Assembly (NCBI GenBank): GCA_947095535.1
Contig: OX352772.1
Location: 120,893,877-120,957,876, forward strand
Origin: Poecilobothrus nobilitatus
Taxonomy: Eukaryota > Arthropoda > Insecta > Diptera > Dolichopodidae
Direction: 5' to 3'
Length of the DNA stretch: 64,000 nt
In this document: one piece after another, positions 41,790-53,764 of the stretch
Numbering within the stretch: the stretch's first letter is position 1
How the letters are laid out: every line of letters starts with the position of its first letter
Position numbers and translations under genes: made by a program
The notes under the pieces: model-generated
What the model was told of the DNA's origin: nothing
Database searches by the model: none
The model's input: only the letters and a program-made list of their open reading frames with translations

Positions 41790-42454
41790 GAAGAAGTTTA
41801 AATATTCCTGTGCCAGTACTTCCTTGTTTGAAATTAAACTGATATTTTTTGTATAAAATCCCAATGTATTTATACTAATTAAAATGTATTGAAGATAAAT
41901 TTAGATTGCTTTTTGTTTTTCAATTCTTTCTATTTTAAGATAGTATTAAGGATGGGATTCTAGTTAAGCAACTATAATTTATTAAAGCGACCTTTGATTA
42001 CAATGTAATTGTCCATTTAACAGAGTGAATCTGTATTAAAAATTTAATATTATTCTGTTATTCAAGCATTTAACATCTAAAATTCGTATAAAGAAAATGT
42101 CGGAAAAAATTATTTTACAAAAGTTTCTTACCGAAACTATAACACCTTATATAATCGAAAGTGAAAATTCGACATTTGTTAAACGGTTTAATATGAACGG
42201 GCATAAAATAAAATTTGTAATTAAATCCGTACCTGACAATAGAGAACCAATTAGCTGAATTAAGGATACTATACATCAAATAATCAACATTGCTGTGAAA
42301 GATGTGAATTCCAGGGATAAGATTGGGTTAACATTTTGTGAAGAGAGCTTTGAACATCTAGGTCCTGCGTATCTCAGATTTAGATCCGCTCATGAACTAA
42401 AATTTAGTGACGTTTGGGATGTAATTTCTAATGTTTTCCAAAGTAATTGTGAAG

Positions 42455-42518
42455 GTAGTTATTTATAATGCATTTTTGGCTTCATTTATTATAAACTATT
42501 TTTATTTTACGTCTACAG
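42455..42518 (+). other. Probable spliceosomal intron (64 bp) in the polymerase gene
   Basis: The boundary GAAG|GTAGTT ... TTACGTCTACAG|GTTTAAG joins frame 1 upstream to frame 2 downstream through a single Gly codon (G|GT). The joined N-terminal region is continuous in the conserved block of Polinton polymerases. Its length fits small insect introns. Confidence 0.75.
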
Positions 42519-43862
42519 GTTTAAGTACAGACACTTTTTGTTTAACAGTTACCCATGTTAAATTACCCGTTGGTAGAGGTAGAAGTAATAAATATTCAAA
42601 TTTTGATGAGGAATGCTTAAAAAGGAGAGGAATAATAGCAATAAAAAATATCGATAATTTATGTTTACCGCGTACACTTGTTGTTTCAATAGCTAAAATT
42701 GAAAAATTTAATGATTATGAAAAAATTCGAAAAAATATAGGAAAACTTCAAACTTTAACAGCTTTAAAATTATTAGAAAAATCAAAAATAACAATTGAAT
42801 CAATTTCAAAAATTTTTACACAAACACAAGATTGTTGTATATAAATATGGAACAAGGGGTGCAGAAATAATATTTGAAGGATTCAATAATGGGAAAAAAT
42901 TAACTTGTTATATCATAATAATCATTATAATGTAATAACCTCACTAACAGCTGCTTTTTGCACAGTATTTTATTGTGAAGAATGTCATATTCCGTATTCG
43001 AAGAAAAATGAACATAGATGTTCGAAAAGTTGCCCTTGCTGTCAAAACTCACCAGCTTGTTCACTTAATGTTAAAAATATTTTATGTATGCAGTGTAATC
43101 GAACATTTCGTGGTCAAACATGTTTTGAAAGCCATAAGGCTGCCAGTTCAAAAAGTAGAAGCATCTGTGAATTAGAAAATGCAAATCTTGTTTTAAAGTT
43201 TATAAAAGCACTAGGACTCATATATGTGGAGAATATTTTTGTAAGATTTGCGATAATCATGTTCCTGAAAACCATAAATGTTTCATTCAGCAAGACAAAA
43301 CAAAAGTAAATTTTGAAAATTGCGTTTACGTATTTTATGATTTAGAAACAAGACAAGAAGAAATTAGCTCTACAAAAATAAAAGAACATGTTCCAAGTTT
43401 ATGTGTGGCTCAGCTAAGATGCTTTAAATGTATTAACATTGATTCTCTATACTTCTGTGGAAAATGTAAATTAGGAGAGAGAATTTTCAAAACAAAAAAT
43501 GTGATAGAGGATTACATGGAATTTATTTTAAAATTAAGAAAGGAATTCAAAAGATTGTCATAATTGCTCATAATGGACAGGCGTTTGACCATCAATTTAT
43601 TCTGAATTATATACTCAATAAAACTGTACTTGAACCAAAGTTAATTATGCGAGGTACAAAAATTATTGTTATGATAATTGATAATATTAAATTTATAGAT
43701 TCTATGAATTACTTTCCTATGGCCTTGGCAAAATTACCAAAAGCTTTTAATTTATCAATCAATTTGAAAAAGGGTTATTTTCCGCAACTCTTTAATAAAT
43801 TGGAAAATGAAAATTACATTGGCCCACTTCCACCAATTAAATAAATACTATACTCTAATACA

Positions 43863-44708
43863 ATGAAAGCAGATGAGCGTAATGAATTTATAATATGGTA
43901 TGAACAAAATAGAAACTCAGAATTTAATATGGAGAAAGATATTTTAGAATACTGTATAAATGATGTTGAAATTCTAACTAGAGCATGTCTGGTTTTCAGA
44001 AAAATTTTTATAGAAGAATGTAATGTGGAACCATTTGTAGAAGCAACAACAATAGCTTCAGCCTGTAATCTTGTATATAGAAGAAACTTTCTCAAATCGA
44101 ATACTATAGGAATTATACCAAGAAAAGGATATAGGATGGAAGACAATCAGTCAAAAATTGCCATGCAATGGCTTATTTGGGAAAAAGATTGGAGAAAAAT
44201 TGATGTGAAATGTGCATTTAATGGAAAAGAAAAACAAATCGGAAATGTTAAAGTCGATGGATTTTGCGAAGAGACTAAAGAAATATTTGAATTTTACGGT
44301 TGCTATTATCATGGACATCCAAAATCTTTAACAAACCAGAGGGATATACCATTACATGATAACTTCGGCGATATTTTGAATTTACGATATGAAAAAACAT
44401 TAATGAGATCAGAGTTTATAAAATCATGTGGATATAAAGTTATTGAGATGTGGGAATGTGCATTCCGGGAGCTAGTGAGACAGAATGAAAATATGAGATA
44501 TTTAGAAAATCATTCATTAATTAATTTAGTTCCTTTAAATCCTCGTGATGCATTTTATGGCGGAAGAACGGGAAATACTTACACATATTATAAAGGCAAA
44601 CAAGGAGAAAAAATTAAATACATAGATGTATGTTTCTTATACCCATATGTTTGCAAACGAGGAAAATTTCCCATAAACCATTTATGTTGGAGAAGATACT
44701 TGCTCTAA
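43863..44708 (+). pseudogene. Polymerase B segment: ExoIII to palm motif A
   Basis: This is the longest open part of the polymerase gene. It carries EYCINDVEILTRACLVFRKI (ExoIII), SACNLVYRRNFLKSNTIGI, FYGCYYHGHPKSLTNQRD (palm insertion typical of protein-primed polymerases), GYKVIEMWECAF, AFYGGRTGNTYTYY and the motif A region. The frame is lost near 44700. Confidence 0.85.
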
Positions 44709-44725
44709 GTTAAACAGAATGACTA

Positions 44726-45520
44726 TTGACGGTATTATTAAATGTAAAATCTTACCACCAACAAATCTATTTACCTGTGTTACCTGTCAAACAAAATAAT
44801 AAATTTATGTTCTCACTATGTAACACTTGTAGTGAAAAAAAATATCAAGGAAAATACTGTGAACATACAGACGATGAAAGAGCATTAGTAGGAACTTGGG
44901 TAATTGATGAAATTAAAAAAGCAATTGAAAAAGGGTATAAACTTTTAAATATTTATGAAGTTTGGGAATACGAAACAGTAAAATATGACAATGGCAATGG
45001 TATTGATGGTTTATTCACTAAAATGATAAATAAATTTACAAAGATTAAACAAGAAGCTTCTGGGTGGCCAATAAAATGTCAAACTGAAAAAGAAAAGGAA
45101 GAATATATTGATAGTTTTTTTGAAAAGGAAGAAATTAAATTAGAATACGATAAAGTAGTTAATAATCCTGGTTTAAGATATTTTGCTAAGATTATTTTAA
45201 ACTCATTCTGGGAAAAATTTGGGCAAAAGGAAAATCAACAACAAACCACCATTATAAATCAACCTTTTAAACTTTACGAGTTAATAACAAACCCCTCTGT
45301 AGAAGTATGTCACATATTTCCAGTAAATGAAGAAAACATAGTGGTTAGCTGGAAGTATAAAGAAGAAGCAGCAACTTCTTTATCTACTGTCAACGTAAGT
45401 ATCGCTGCTTATACAACAACACAGACTCGTCTTCAACTTTACAGTTATCTAGAGAAGCTAGATAGTAGAGTATTATATTGTGACACCGATTCGGTGTTGT
45501 ATATTAGTCCGAGAATATGA
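44726..45520 (+). pseudogene. Polymerase B segment: palm/fingers, motifs B and C
   Basis: This open stretch follows a frame change near 44715. It includes the FSLCNTCSEKKYQGKYCEHT zinc-knuckle-like insert, ERALVGTWVIDEIKKAIEKG, motif B (YFAKIILNSFWEKFG) and motif C (YCDTDS). A further shift near 45505 leads into TDELECYGIGSYITEFVSGG and the C-terminal KV(K)-rich tail ending at 45916. Confidence 0.85.
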
Positions 45521-46103
45521 ACCACAAACAGGGGAATTTATAGGAGACATGACAGATGAGTTAGAGTGTTATGGTATAGGAAGTTATATTACAGAATTTG
45601 TAAGTGGTGGCCCAAGAACTACGCCTACAAAATTTACTGTACAAAAGATAATACCGAAAAAATTGTTTGTAAAGTTAAAAGATTCTCTCTTAGTTATGAA
45701 GCTTCACAAAAAATTAATTTTAATAGCATAAAGGAAGCAGTTTTAAATTCATTTAATAGCACAGACACATACGTCATTTCAGAAAATATTCGTCGAAATA
45801 AAAATCACGATGTACTTACGATTCCTGAAATAAAAAAATATCAACCAAAATCGAAAAAACGAAAATTTAATGAAGATGGTAGTTCTTTACCGTATGGATA
45901 TAATAGGAAAAAATAACGTGTTGATAAGTAAATCATTCAAATTTGTTTACATATTAATTTAAAATTTTTAAAATCTTAACATCTGGTTATCGCAAAAAAT
46001 TGTTCAACTGAGATTTAAATAAAAATATAATAATAAAAAATTTAATAAAAGATTTTTAACATGAAAATGAAAATGTCTTTTATTTTTATCTTATGTTTAC
46101 AAA

Positions 46104-47359
46104 ATAGGTACCAAAAGCAATTAACTTCTTTTTGATTTTTATTATTTTTTATTTTTTCATTTCTTACAGCATAGAATGGACCGTAATAATAACAAAACAA
46201 AGTAAAATCGAAGATTTCAGGTTATTTTCTCAATCTTCTTATAGAACAGAAAAAAGAAATCCTACATAACAGATGCACCTATAATTATATAATTTTTTTC
46301 TTTCTTTTGTTTTTATTTTTACTTTTTTACTGCATTCACAAATTTTAACAATGTTTAAAAGAGTCAAACTAGTTTTAACAATTTATTTTACACCAGGTAA
46401 ACAGAAATTAGAAGAATGCAAAATATTTTTTAAGTTCATATGTACTTAGAACAAAATATAGAATATAGAGAAACAACTCATATCCTAAAATAGGTAACAT
46501 AATTTTCTTATTTTTATTTTTTTTTATTTTGCAGCTTTAAAACTATAATAACAACTTACAACAATTATTGATCTTCTTTAATAAACAAAAATACACTTTG
46601 TACCTACTTCTTGTTTACGTTTTGTTTTTATTTTTATTAATTACATCTTCGTATTCAAAAGTACCTATGAATATTTTTCTTATTAAATAATAAAAATAAG
46701 TTTTTTTCGTTTCTTTTATATCTCCTTTACGTATGTAGTTATATTTTATTAAGCATGCGATTTTGCGCAATTTAAAAAAATAAACTTGATTTGACCTGAA
46801 AAAATCATCTTTCTATTTGTATGATATCCTATTACAAAGTATCAATGAATTTAGTGAAAAACCTAAATATCCTAAACTTGTTCAGTCCATTAACCTTGCC
46901 TAACAACTTCTACAGTACCAACAACCTTCATTTCCTACTATACAACAACTTGCAACTTATAAGTTAACAACCCATGCTTATAACCTAAACTTGTTCAGTT
47001 CATTAACCTTGCCTAACAACTTCTACAGTACCAACAACCTTCATTTCCTACTATACAACCACTTGCAACTTATAAGTTAACAACCCATGCTTATAACCTA
47101 AACTTGTTCAGTTCATTAACCTTGCCTAACATATTCTACAGTACCAACAACCTTCATTTCCTACTATACAACCACTTGCAACTTATAAGTTAACAACCCA
47201 TGCTTATAACCTAAACCAAAACAAACAAAACAAGTTTTCGACCTACTAACCAAGAATAACCTACATTATACCCATCAATCAAAATATAGGTCAGGGGGCG
47301 TGATCTTCGGTGCGATATGGCATGATTTTTTCCCATCCCCAAGTGCAGGATTACCTACT
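46104..47359 (-). repeat. Polinton right TIR, with tandem expansion
   Basis: Reverse complement of the left TIR, ending ATTACCTACT at 47350-47359. It is about 250 bp longer than the left TIR, largely because the 113-bp unit is present three times (46871-47209). Confidence 0.9.
46871..47209. repeat. 113-bp tandem repeat x 3 in the right TIR
   Basis: Units start CCTAAACTTGTTCAGT at 46871, 46984 and 47097 and are nearly identical (TTCATTTCCTACTATACAAC...TAAGTTAACAACCCATGCTT). The left TIR and Polinton copy 2 each have one. Confidence 0.95.
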
Positions 47360-47365
47360 TACAGT
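47360..47365. other. Polinton target-site duplication, right
   Basis: TACAGT, one mismatch from TACAAT at 32105-32110. Confidence 0.65.
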
Positions 47366-48780
47366 TTTTTTATGATTTCATTTAAAATGTAAAAATACAA
47401 TTTTCAATAATTAAAGCCTTTATGAATTTAAAATTTCTTTGCAAATGATATTTTTTATAAAAAACGGTTATTATTATCGTTTAGAATAATATTGATTTGT
47501 TAAGTATTGGAAACTGAATATCTACCTATTATATATATATTATAAGAAGCCTAAGATGGTAAATCATTGAGTTAAAAGGTTTTAAATGTCTATCAATACA
47601 GATTAAATATTATGATGATATTATGATATGTAAGAATTTATTTCGTTTAAAATATTTAAAAAAAAAACCAAAAAAAAGAAAAAAAAAAACAACTGAATCG
47701 AACTTGCAAGATTAAAAAGCAACATTAATAACCGCACACTCTACCTCTGTACTAAAACCTAAACTGCAATCTGAATGTTTATATTCAGCTATATTGTGAA
47801 ATTGCTACTACTACCATACAACCAATATTTTAAAATTTTTAATCGAAAAGAAAAAATAAAACAAAAATTTAACGGAATCAAAGAGCGTCTTTTTTGAATA
47901 TGTATATTATAGGTATAGATTATACATACAATATGATACATATGTATATACTTTACATGGGTTTTTTATAAAAATGGAAAATTATTAATGAAAATCAGAA
48001 AATTTTGGAAAAATATTAATGTTGTAAGATGGCTGTACTGAATATTTATCATTTAAAAAGAAAAAAATGAAAGTTGGTTGGTAAATCATTGAGTAAAAGG
48101 GTTTTAAATGTATGTCATTTACAGATTAAATATTATGATATATAGTAGAAATTTTGTCCCACATGGTCTGCAATTTTTGAATAAATATTTTTTAAAACTT
48201 TTTCTTGGTTTGTAATGGATTAATAACTTTAATTTTTTTTTTTTTTTTTGAAAATTTCGTTAACAATCAATGCATGAGATTATTAATTTATGTTTAATAC
48301 CTACATATATATATTGTTAAAATGATTTATTATGTTAAATTTTTTAAAATGTCAAAATAGTTTATTATGCTTAGTTATAATTTTGTAAATAATTTTGCAA
48401 ATAGTTATTTTATATTTATTTTATATTTTATATTTTCTTGTAAAATTTGTTTACATAAATTTTGAATTTTTATTTTTTTGTAAATGTAATAATATGGCTT
48501 TTTATGCCATTTGGAAGATTGATACTATCAGACTATATTTTAGAATTTTCCATGTGGCTTTTTCCTTTCTAAAGTTTTCCTTCTATTCTTTAATTTTAAG
48601 CAATAAAACATTTTTTTAATTAATTTTATGTGCTTTTGTTATTTTTCGATTCCCTATTTAGGTACTGTGCCAATATTCCTATTCCCATTTAGGTACTAAT
48701 ATTAAAAAGGAAATTGTTAAATAAAATTTGATATTTTTATTTATTTTTGTAAAAGTTTTAAAAATTATTTAATTTTATTA
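47366..48780. other. AT-rich; one 65-bp direct repeat pair
   Basis: GGTAAATCATTGAGTTAAAA...TTTTAAATGT...CAGATTAAATATTATGAT near 47560-47635 recurs near 48085-48145. No gene seen; the frames at 48395 and similar are low-complexity. Confidence 0.5.
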
Positions 48781-48788
48781 GTACTAGG
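48781..48788. other. hAT target-site duplication, left
   Basis: GTACTAGG; the right copy is GTACTAGA (50599-50606), seven of eight identical. Confidence 0.75.
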
Positions 48789-50598
48789 CAGTGGCGGCTT
48801 CTCCTAAGATTCAACAATTCATTGAATCAGTCGTAAACATTTTAACTTTACTTAACATTTAAAAATCCTTTATATATACATATGTATACTTTATATTTTA
48901 TTGATCACAACAAAAGAGAGCACATATTTTGGTGCCAAATGCCAATTGCCAATATCAATTTTATCATAGATTCACTAGAAGGAATTGAATCCACAATATT
49001 ACATAATTCTTCTATATTTTTATTTTTATTATTTGCATATATGTATTAATAAATATTTAATATATATATTATTCGTGGAGTTGCATATATGTATGTTATG
49101 TTAATGTATGTATTGTAAATTGTAATGTAATATCATGTCATATATTCAAGTTAGTCATTTGAATCTACGAAAATATGATCCAAACAAAATTTTATTTTTA
49201 TTTTCTCTTTTTTTGCTTTTGCTTAGATATTTTTTTTTTTGCTTAGATATTTTTAAGATTTTTAAACATTTAACGAAGATTCAATTTTATGTTTTGAATC
49301 TAAGCAAAATAATAGGTATGTATTTGTATTATATTTTATAATAAAAAAAGCAAAGAAAAATATCGACGAAGAGAGAATAAAGAAACAAAAAATTGAGAAT
49401 TGATTTGAGATTGAGAGTTGAGTTGAGTTTTGAGAATAGAGAATTGAGATTTGAGACTTGAGTGATGAGATCATCTTTCTTTAATCTTATAATTTTATTT
49501 AGAATTTACGTTCATACTTTGCTCATACATATTGCATTTTCATAGTATGTATACTTAATACATACTTCATTTTAATTTTATTTCATAAATCATAAATCAG
49601 AAGATTCAATATATGAAATTGAATCCATGATTTATGACTGATGTGTAATACTGTAATATCAAGTAATAATGAGCAATGAATAGATTTAATGTTATTATGA
49701 TTTAATTATACCTACACATTTTTTTCGTTGTATGTATATTCATACTTATTCCCTTTGTTTCCACTTAGGTGCATTCTGCAGTTGTAACTTTTTTATTCTC
49801 TTTCCCACTTCTTCATTTCTCCTAAAAAAAGCTTTAAAACGAATTTATGCGAAAATAAACGACGAAAAAGTAGTTGCAATTTTTTCAACCAAAATTTAGT
49901 GGTTGAACCAATTGCAAGTCACCAATACATGTAAAACAGCAATAAAAAATTTTATCAGGTCAAAAAAAAATTTTATGATATATACAAAATCATTCTTATA
50001 ATGAAGTGATAATATTAACGCACACCTATAAAGTTGCAATTGCAACTGACAACATAATGTGAACGCGGGGAGCTTTTGCAATTACATCTTACAATTGCAA
50101 TTGCACTATAGTGTGAACACGGGCATTGTATGCATATTCATCATATTAAAATTATTGATAAATGTAACAGATGAACCAATATTTCTTTCTGACTCTTTAG
50201 CTTTTTAAGTTTATTTGATTTTAAAAAATTTAAAGATTTTGAAAAAGAATTTCCAATTAGTTATTTGAATTCATTAAAAGATAATTTTCTTTCAATTTTC
50301 GATTTTAGTTCTTTAAGAAATGATCTAATTTCAGTTTATAGAATACATGATTTCCGCAAATTTTAAAACATTGGAGATTTTATAAAATATTGTAAACAAA
50401 ACGATTTCTTGCATAGTATAAAAGAAGCATTGTAGTATACCAGCAAAAGGATCTTTTTCTAACTTAAAAAATATAAGAAAATATAAGGAACTAAAGAAAG
50501 AAGAATAGAACTAAAATATAAGTCTTAAAAGAATTTTTATTTTATTTAAATTTTTTTTGTTTTGAATCAGCAGGTTGAAAATCCACGAGCCGCCACTG
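48789..50598 (+). mobile_element. hAT-superfamily transposon, 1.8 kb, internally decayed
   Basis: The ends are CAGTGGCGGCT on both sides in inverted orientation (11 bp), flanked by an 8-bp target duplication, as expected for hAT. ATTCATTGAATCAG near the left end and GAATCAGCAGG near the right extend the symmetry loosely. Only the C-terminal part of a transposase remains (50200-50520). The interior is AT-rich with local repeats (TTGAGA runs at 49390-49465) and an inserted-looking segment at 49870-50125 with TGCAATTGCAA palindromes. Confidence 0.85.
50200..50520 (+). pseudogene. hAT transposase C-terminal fragment (dimerisation domain)
   Basis: Plus-strand translation LSLFDFKKFKDFEKEFPISY, then LRNDLISVYRIHDFRKF, a stop, IGDFIKYCKQNDFLHSIKEA, a stop and, in another frame, IPAKGSFSNLKNIRKYKELK. 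The last block matches the ..P.STASVERSFSALKRIK..R motif of hAT dimerisation domains. The catalytic residues lie upstream and are missing. Confidence 0.7.
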
Positions 50599-50606
50599 GT
50601 ACTAGA

Positions 50607-51835
50607 TATATCATGTCTATATACCTATTTACTCTAAGTAGGAAAAGAAACTTTTATTTCAGTGAAGCTATAATTTAACATTGATTTGTTCTCTTATTAC
50701 CTTAAACTTATTTGTTAAAACAAAATATTTAATAAAAGTCACTTATTATCACTTATCTTATTATACCCTACACTTAAAGTATAGGGTATATTAACTTTGG
50801 TATGGTGTTTGTAACCACCAAAAGGAATCGAGTTAGATATGGACATGGACATATATATTCTCAATCAGGCGAAATCGGACCATGGTTTCGGGTACCTCCC
50901 ATACAACTCCCAAAACCGAATAATTGTTTCCTGAATCCGTGATTTGTCCAAAATTTGAGATGAATTGGAGTTGTCCGAGTACCTCCCACATAACTCCCAA
51001 AACCGAACAAGCATATATTAGAAATTAATAAAGATAGAAACTTCAAATTTGGTACTAGGGTGTTGTTTCCTGAATCCGTGATTTGTCCAAAATTTGAGAT
51101 GAATTGGAGTTGTTCGGGTACCTCCCACACAACTCCCAAAACTGAACAAGCATATATTCGAAATTAATAAAGATAGAAACTTCAAATTTGTTACGAGGGT
51201 GCTGTTTCCTGAATCCCTGATTTGCCAAAAATTTTAGATGAATTGGAATGGTTGTTCAAGTATCTGCCACACAACTCCCAAGACCAAACAAGCATAACTT
51301 CAAAATGATAAATATAAAAACTTGAAATTTGATATAAAAGTGTTCTACCCTGTTGATTCTCTACAATTTGAGATGAACTGGGTGGTGGGCCGCGTGCCTT
51401 CACATACTTCCCAAGACCGAACAAGCACATTTTCGAATTTAATAAACATAGAAATCTGAAATTTTGTACAAAGTTTGTAAAATCATTTATTTTTTTAGCT
51501 TAGGTATATTAAATACCTAACTAAAATAACTTATGGATTTTTAATTTAATTTGAATTTTTTAGGTGTAGGGTATAAATAAGTCGATTGCATTTACTTACG
51601 ACTTACTGTTACTTTTACTTGTTTTTATTTATTTACCTACTTCAATACGTTATGTTCTTATACATGCATAATAAAATTATTTTTAATTTTACTAAACACA
51701 CACATACGCTTTTTAATACGCTTTATATATCCCAGCCAAAAATTATTAAAGATTCAAATTCTAATCATTTCCAATCTAATAAACATGCGTACAAACAAAT
51801 AAGAATGAATACGAATTAAAAAAAATATTACCACT
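50607..51835 (+). mobile_element. Composite repeat R, copy 3
   Basis: Same layout as copy 2: shared left flank (50630-50760), terminal hairpin (50762-50788), AACTTTGGTATGGTGTTTG, three to four units of about 140 bp (TTCAAATTTGGTACTAGGGT near 51041 and TTCAAATTTGTTACGAGGGT near 51180), terminal block AAGTCGATTGCATTTACTTA and right flank to about 51835. The right flank is in the opposite orientation to that in copy 2. Confidence 0.65.
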
Positions 51836-53102
51836 ACAATTATAAAATGGTATAAATAAGAAACGAATACATTTTTTTTTTTATAAGTGGCAAATAAATA
51901 TTATTTCTGTATAAATTTTTTGGTCCAAATATGTTAATCTGCAACAAAACAGAATTTGGGAGTTCTATATTTTGTGCAGAAATGGTTAAAAAATTTGTTC
52001 GGTATAATACTCTATGTATATGATTTCTTTATCCTACTACTGTCCGATTGGTTGTCCGATTGGCTCCAAAACTTTATCAATTCGAGATATTTACATCAAA
52101 ACCTTAAATATGAAATTTCGATCAGTCGTTTAGGTTGTACACGTGCCCACATAACCACACATAGAGACCCACACACACCAGAGTAGTGCATATTTGCCAA
52201 AATCTCGGGAACAAATTTTCAGGATGAAAACAATACCTTCCTTATACATTATTGTATGCGGTGGTAAAAAATAAAAAATTAATAAAATTCACTATGAACA
52301 AGGAAAATTATAAATATAAATATAACATAAAATATTTAAATATATAATTATGACAAAATGTTAAAAAATGTTGATGAGATCGCCAGAGGATCAATGTTCA
52401 TTAAATTAGTTTTGCGTTTGTGAATGTATATACTTTCCCAAACATTTAAAAAAATTTTTTTAACGGCATATTTTTAAAGAGTCAGGTTGTTAAGGCTGAT
52501 ATTGTTATTAATTGAGTTGAATTGTCATGTGCATGTTTGGAAATCGCAGATTTGTCAACATATTGGTAGTATTTAATGTTTCTTAAATGTTCCTTAAATA
52601 AAACATTAATACTCGTTTCGATTGTCCTATATATAATTGAGAATTGTTTTTTCAAAACCACATAACATCAAATTTTCCCAAAATGACATATGCATATCAT
52701 TAGAAAGGTAACAATTAGAACTTTCATTTAGCATTAAAAGGTTTTAACAAAACTCAATAGTTTTGGTGCTAGAAGTAAAACAAAATTTAATATTTTTGCT
52801 TTATAACGTTATGTTATGAAGTTGAAAAATTTAATCGAAATTTACTTACTTTTATTTTTTTTATTTTTGCTTGTTTTGCAGATGCTTTTTGTATTTTAAA
52901 AGTATATCATGTTGAAGCACAATAACGTAATTAATAACGGTAATTTTTCAGATTAGCAATGTAGCAAACAACAAAGAATTGATAGTTGATTGTAAAATAT
53001 TTTAGTTTCAATTCTGAATTCAAAAGTGAAACAATATTTTGTGTTGATAAATATTTTTATTATAATAAATAAAATTAAAATTATATAATAAATAAATATA
53101 AT
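51836..53102. other. AT-rich, no feature supported
   Basis: A short frame at 51956-52186 is not motif-bearing. The stretch 52060-52200 is GC-richer than its neighbours but gives no recognisable product or RNA. Confidence 0.4.
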
Positions 53103-53318
53103 ATGATGGATACCTTAGGAAATAACAATAATAATAATTTGGAATACAACAAAGATCTAACTGAAATACATAACGGCCGGAAACCTAGAGCAAACGAAAA
53201 TAAACAAAAAGATATTAGATATAGGTACGATAAAGGTGATGTAAATTTATCTTGCCTTCATATTAATGAGAAATTAAATTCTAGAAAAGATAAAAATTAT
53301 GAAAATCTCGTAATTTGA
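53103..53318 (+). CDS. Hypothetical small ORF (71 aa), doubtful
   Basis: ATG at 53103 encodes MMDTLGNNNNNNLEYNKDL ... DIRYRYDKGDVNLSCLHIN. It is hydrophilic, Asn/Lys-rich and has no known motif. It may be a 5' coding exon of something or chance. A short Asn run is encoded by AATAACAATAATAATAAT. Confidence 0.25.
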   Translation: MMDTLGNNNNNNLEYNKDLTEIHNGRKPRANENKQKDIRYRYDKGDVNLSCLHINEKLNSRKDKNYENLVI

Positions 53319-53599
53319 AATATAAAAATACTTATACTTATCTACTACTTATATACTTAAATACTTATATACTTATCTACATACTATATTAAATTTATTT
53401 AAACATTCCTCTAATTTTTTAAATTCTTGTATTAAATATTTCGACACAACAGTCACTCAAAACCATCAAAATTAGAGCAAGACCGAGTTGTGGTTAAATA
53501 TCTAAGACCTGCTTATCCGAAAATGAAAATAAAGACGTATCAAAGAAACAAAGAGGCGTGTCAACCCAGCCCAGTTTGCAGTACATTCTTTAAAACTAT

Positions 53600-53764
53600 A
53601 ATTGTAAGATTAATATTTCACTTACTATTTTAAAAACAGTCCCTGTTAATTTTTTATCAACAGGATTTGCTGTCCACCGTTTAGCGTTAATATCAAAATA
53701 TTTTTCAGACACTGGTGAGTTGCCTGAAGAATGTCGAGGCTCTGATCGTTCAACTACTAACTAC
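53600..53764 (+). pseudogene. Fragment resembling a transposon-associated ORF (weak)
   Basis: The open frame VNFLSTGFAVHRLALISKYF, then SDTGELPEECRGSDRS, resembles a segment (FL.....R....I.K.....G..P.E.RGGDR) that I know from multi-copy insect ORFs of unknown type. It ends at the dispersed repeat at 53765. Confidence 0.3.

Larger units (their letters stand above)
42097..45916 (+). pseudogene. Polinton protein-primed DNA polymerase B, with intron, broken
   Basis: ATG at 42097. The N-terminal domain runs through KIGLTFCEESFEHLG to VFQSNCE, crosses a 64-bp intron (42455-42518) and continues as LSTDTFCLTVTHVKLPVGRG. A zinc-ribbon-like Cys cluster lies at 42965-43110 (FYCEECHIPYSKKNEHRC ... CPCC). 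Exonuclease motifs are YDLET (near 43335), AHNGQAFDHQF (near 43565) and YCINDVEIL (near 43948). Polymerase motifs are DVCFLYPYVC (A, near 44625), RYFAKIILNSFWEKFGQ (B, near 45176) and YCDTDSVLY (C, near 45477). One early TGA (42256) and at least five frame changes inactivate it. It replicates the element from a terminal protein primer. Confidence 0.9.
32111..47359 (+). mobile_element. Polinton/Maverick element, full length (15.25 kb), inactivated
   Basis: Both ends are defined by matching inverted termini, AGTAGGTAAT on the left and ATTACCTACT on the right, within long TIRs and with a near-perfect 6-bp target duplication. The contents match the Polinton hallmark set: protein-primed DNA polymerase B, retroviral-type integrase with chromodomain, packaging ATPase, adenain-like protease, double-jelly-roll major capsid and a penton-like minor capsid protein. 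Eight further ORFs are present. Breaks are few per gene: single stops in the ATPase, penton, charged protein and Gln-rich genes, and several shifts in the protease, integrase and polymerase. This implies a fairly recent but dead copy. Confidence 0.95.

Noticed and set aside
42975..43175. 66-codon plus-strand ORF overlapping the polymerase
   Set aside because: Shadow of the zinc-ribbon region in another frame.
46871..47209. CRISPR-like array
   Set aside because: Units are contiguous 113-bp tandem copies without spacers, in a eukaryotic transposon TIR.
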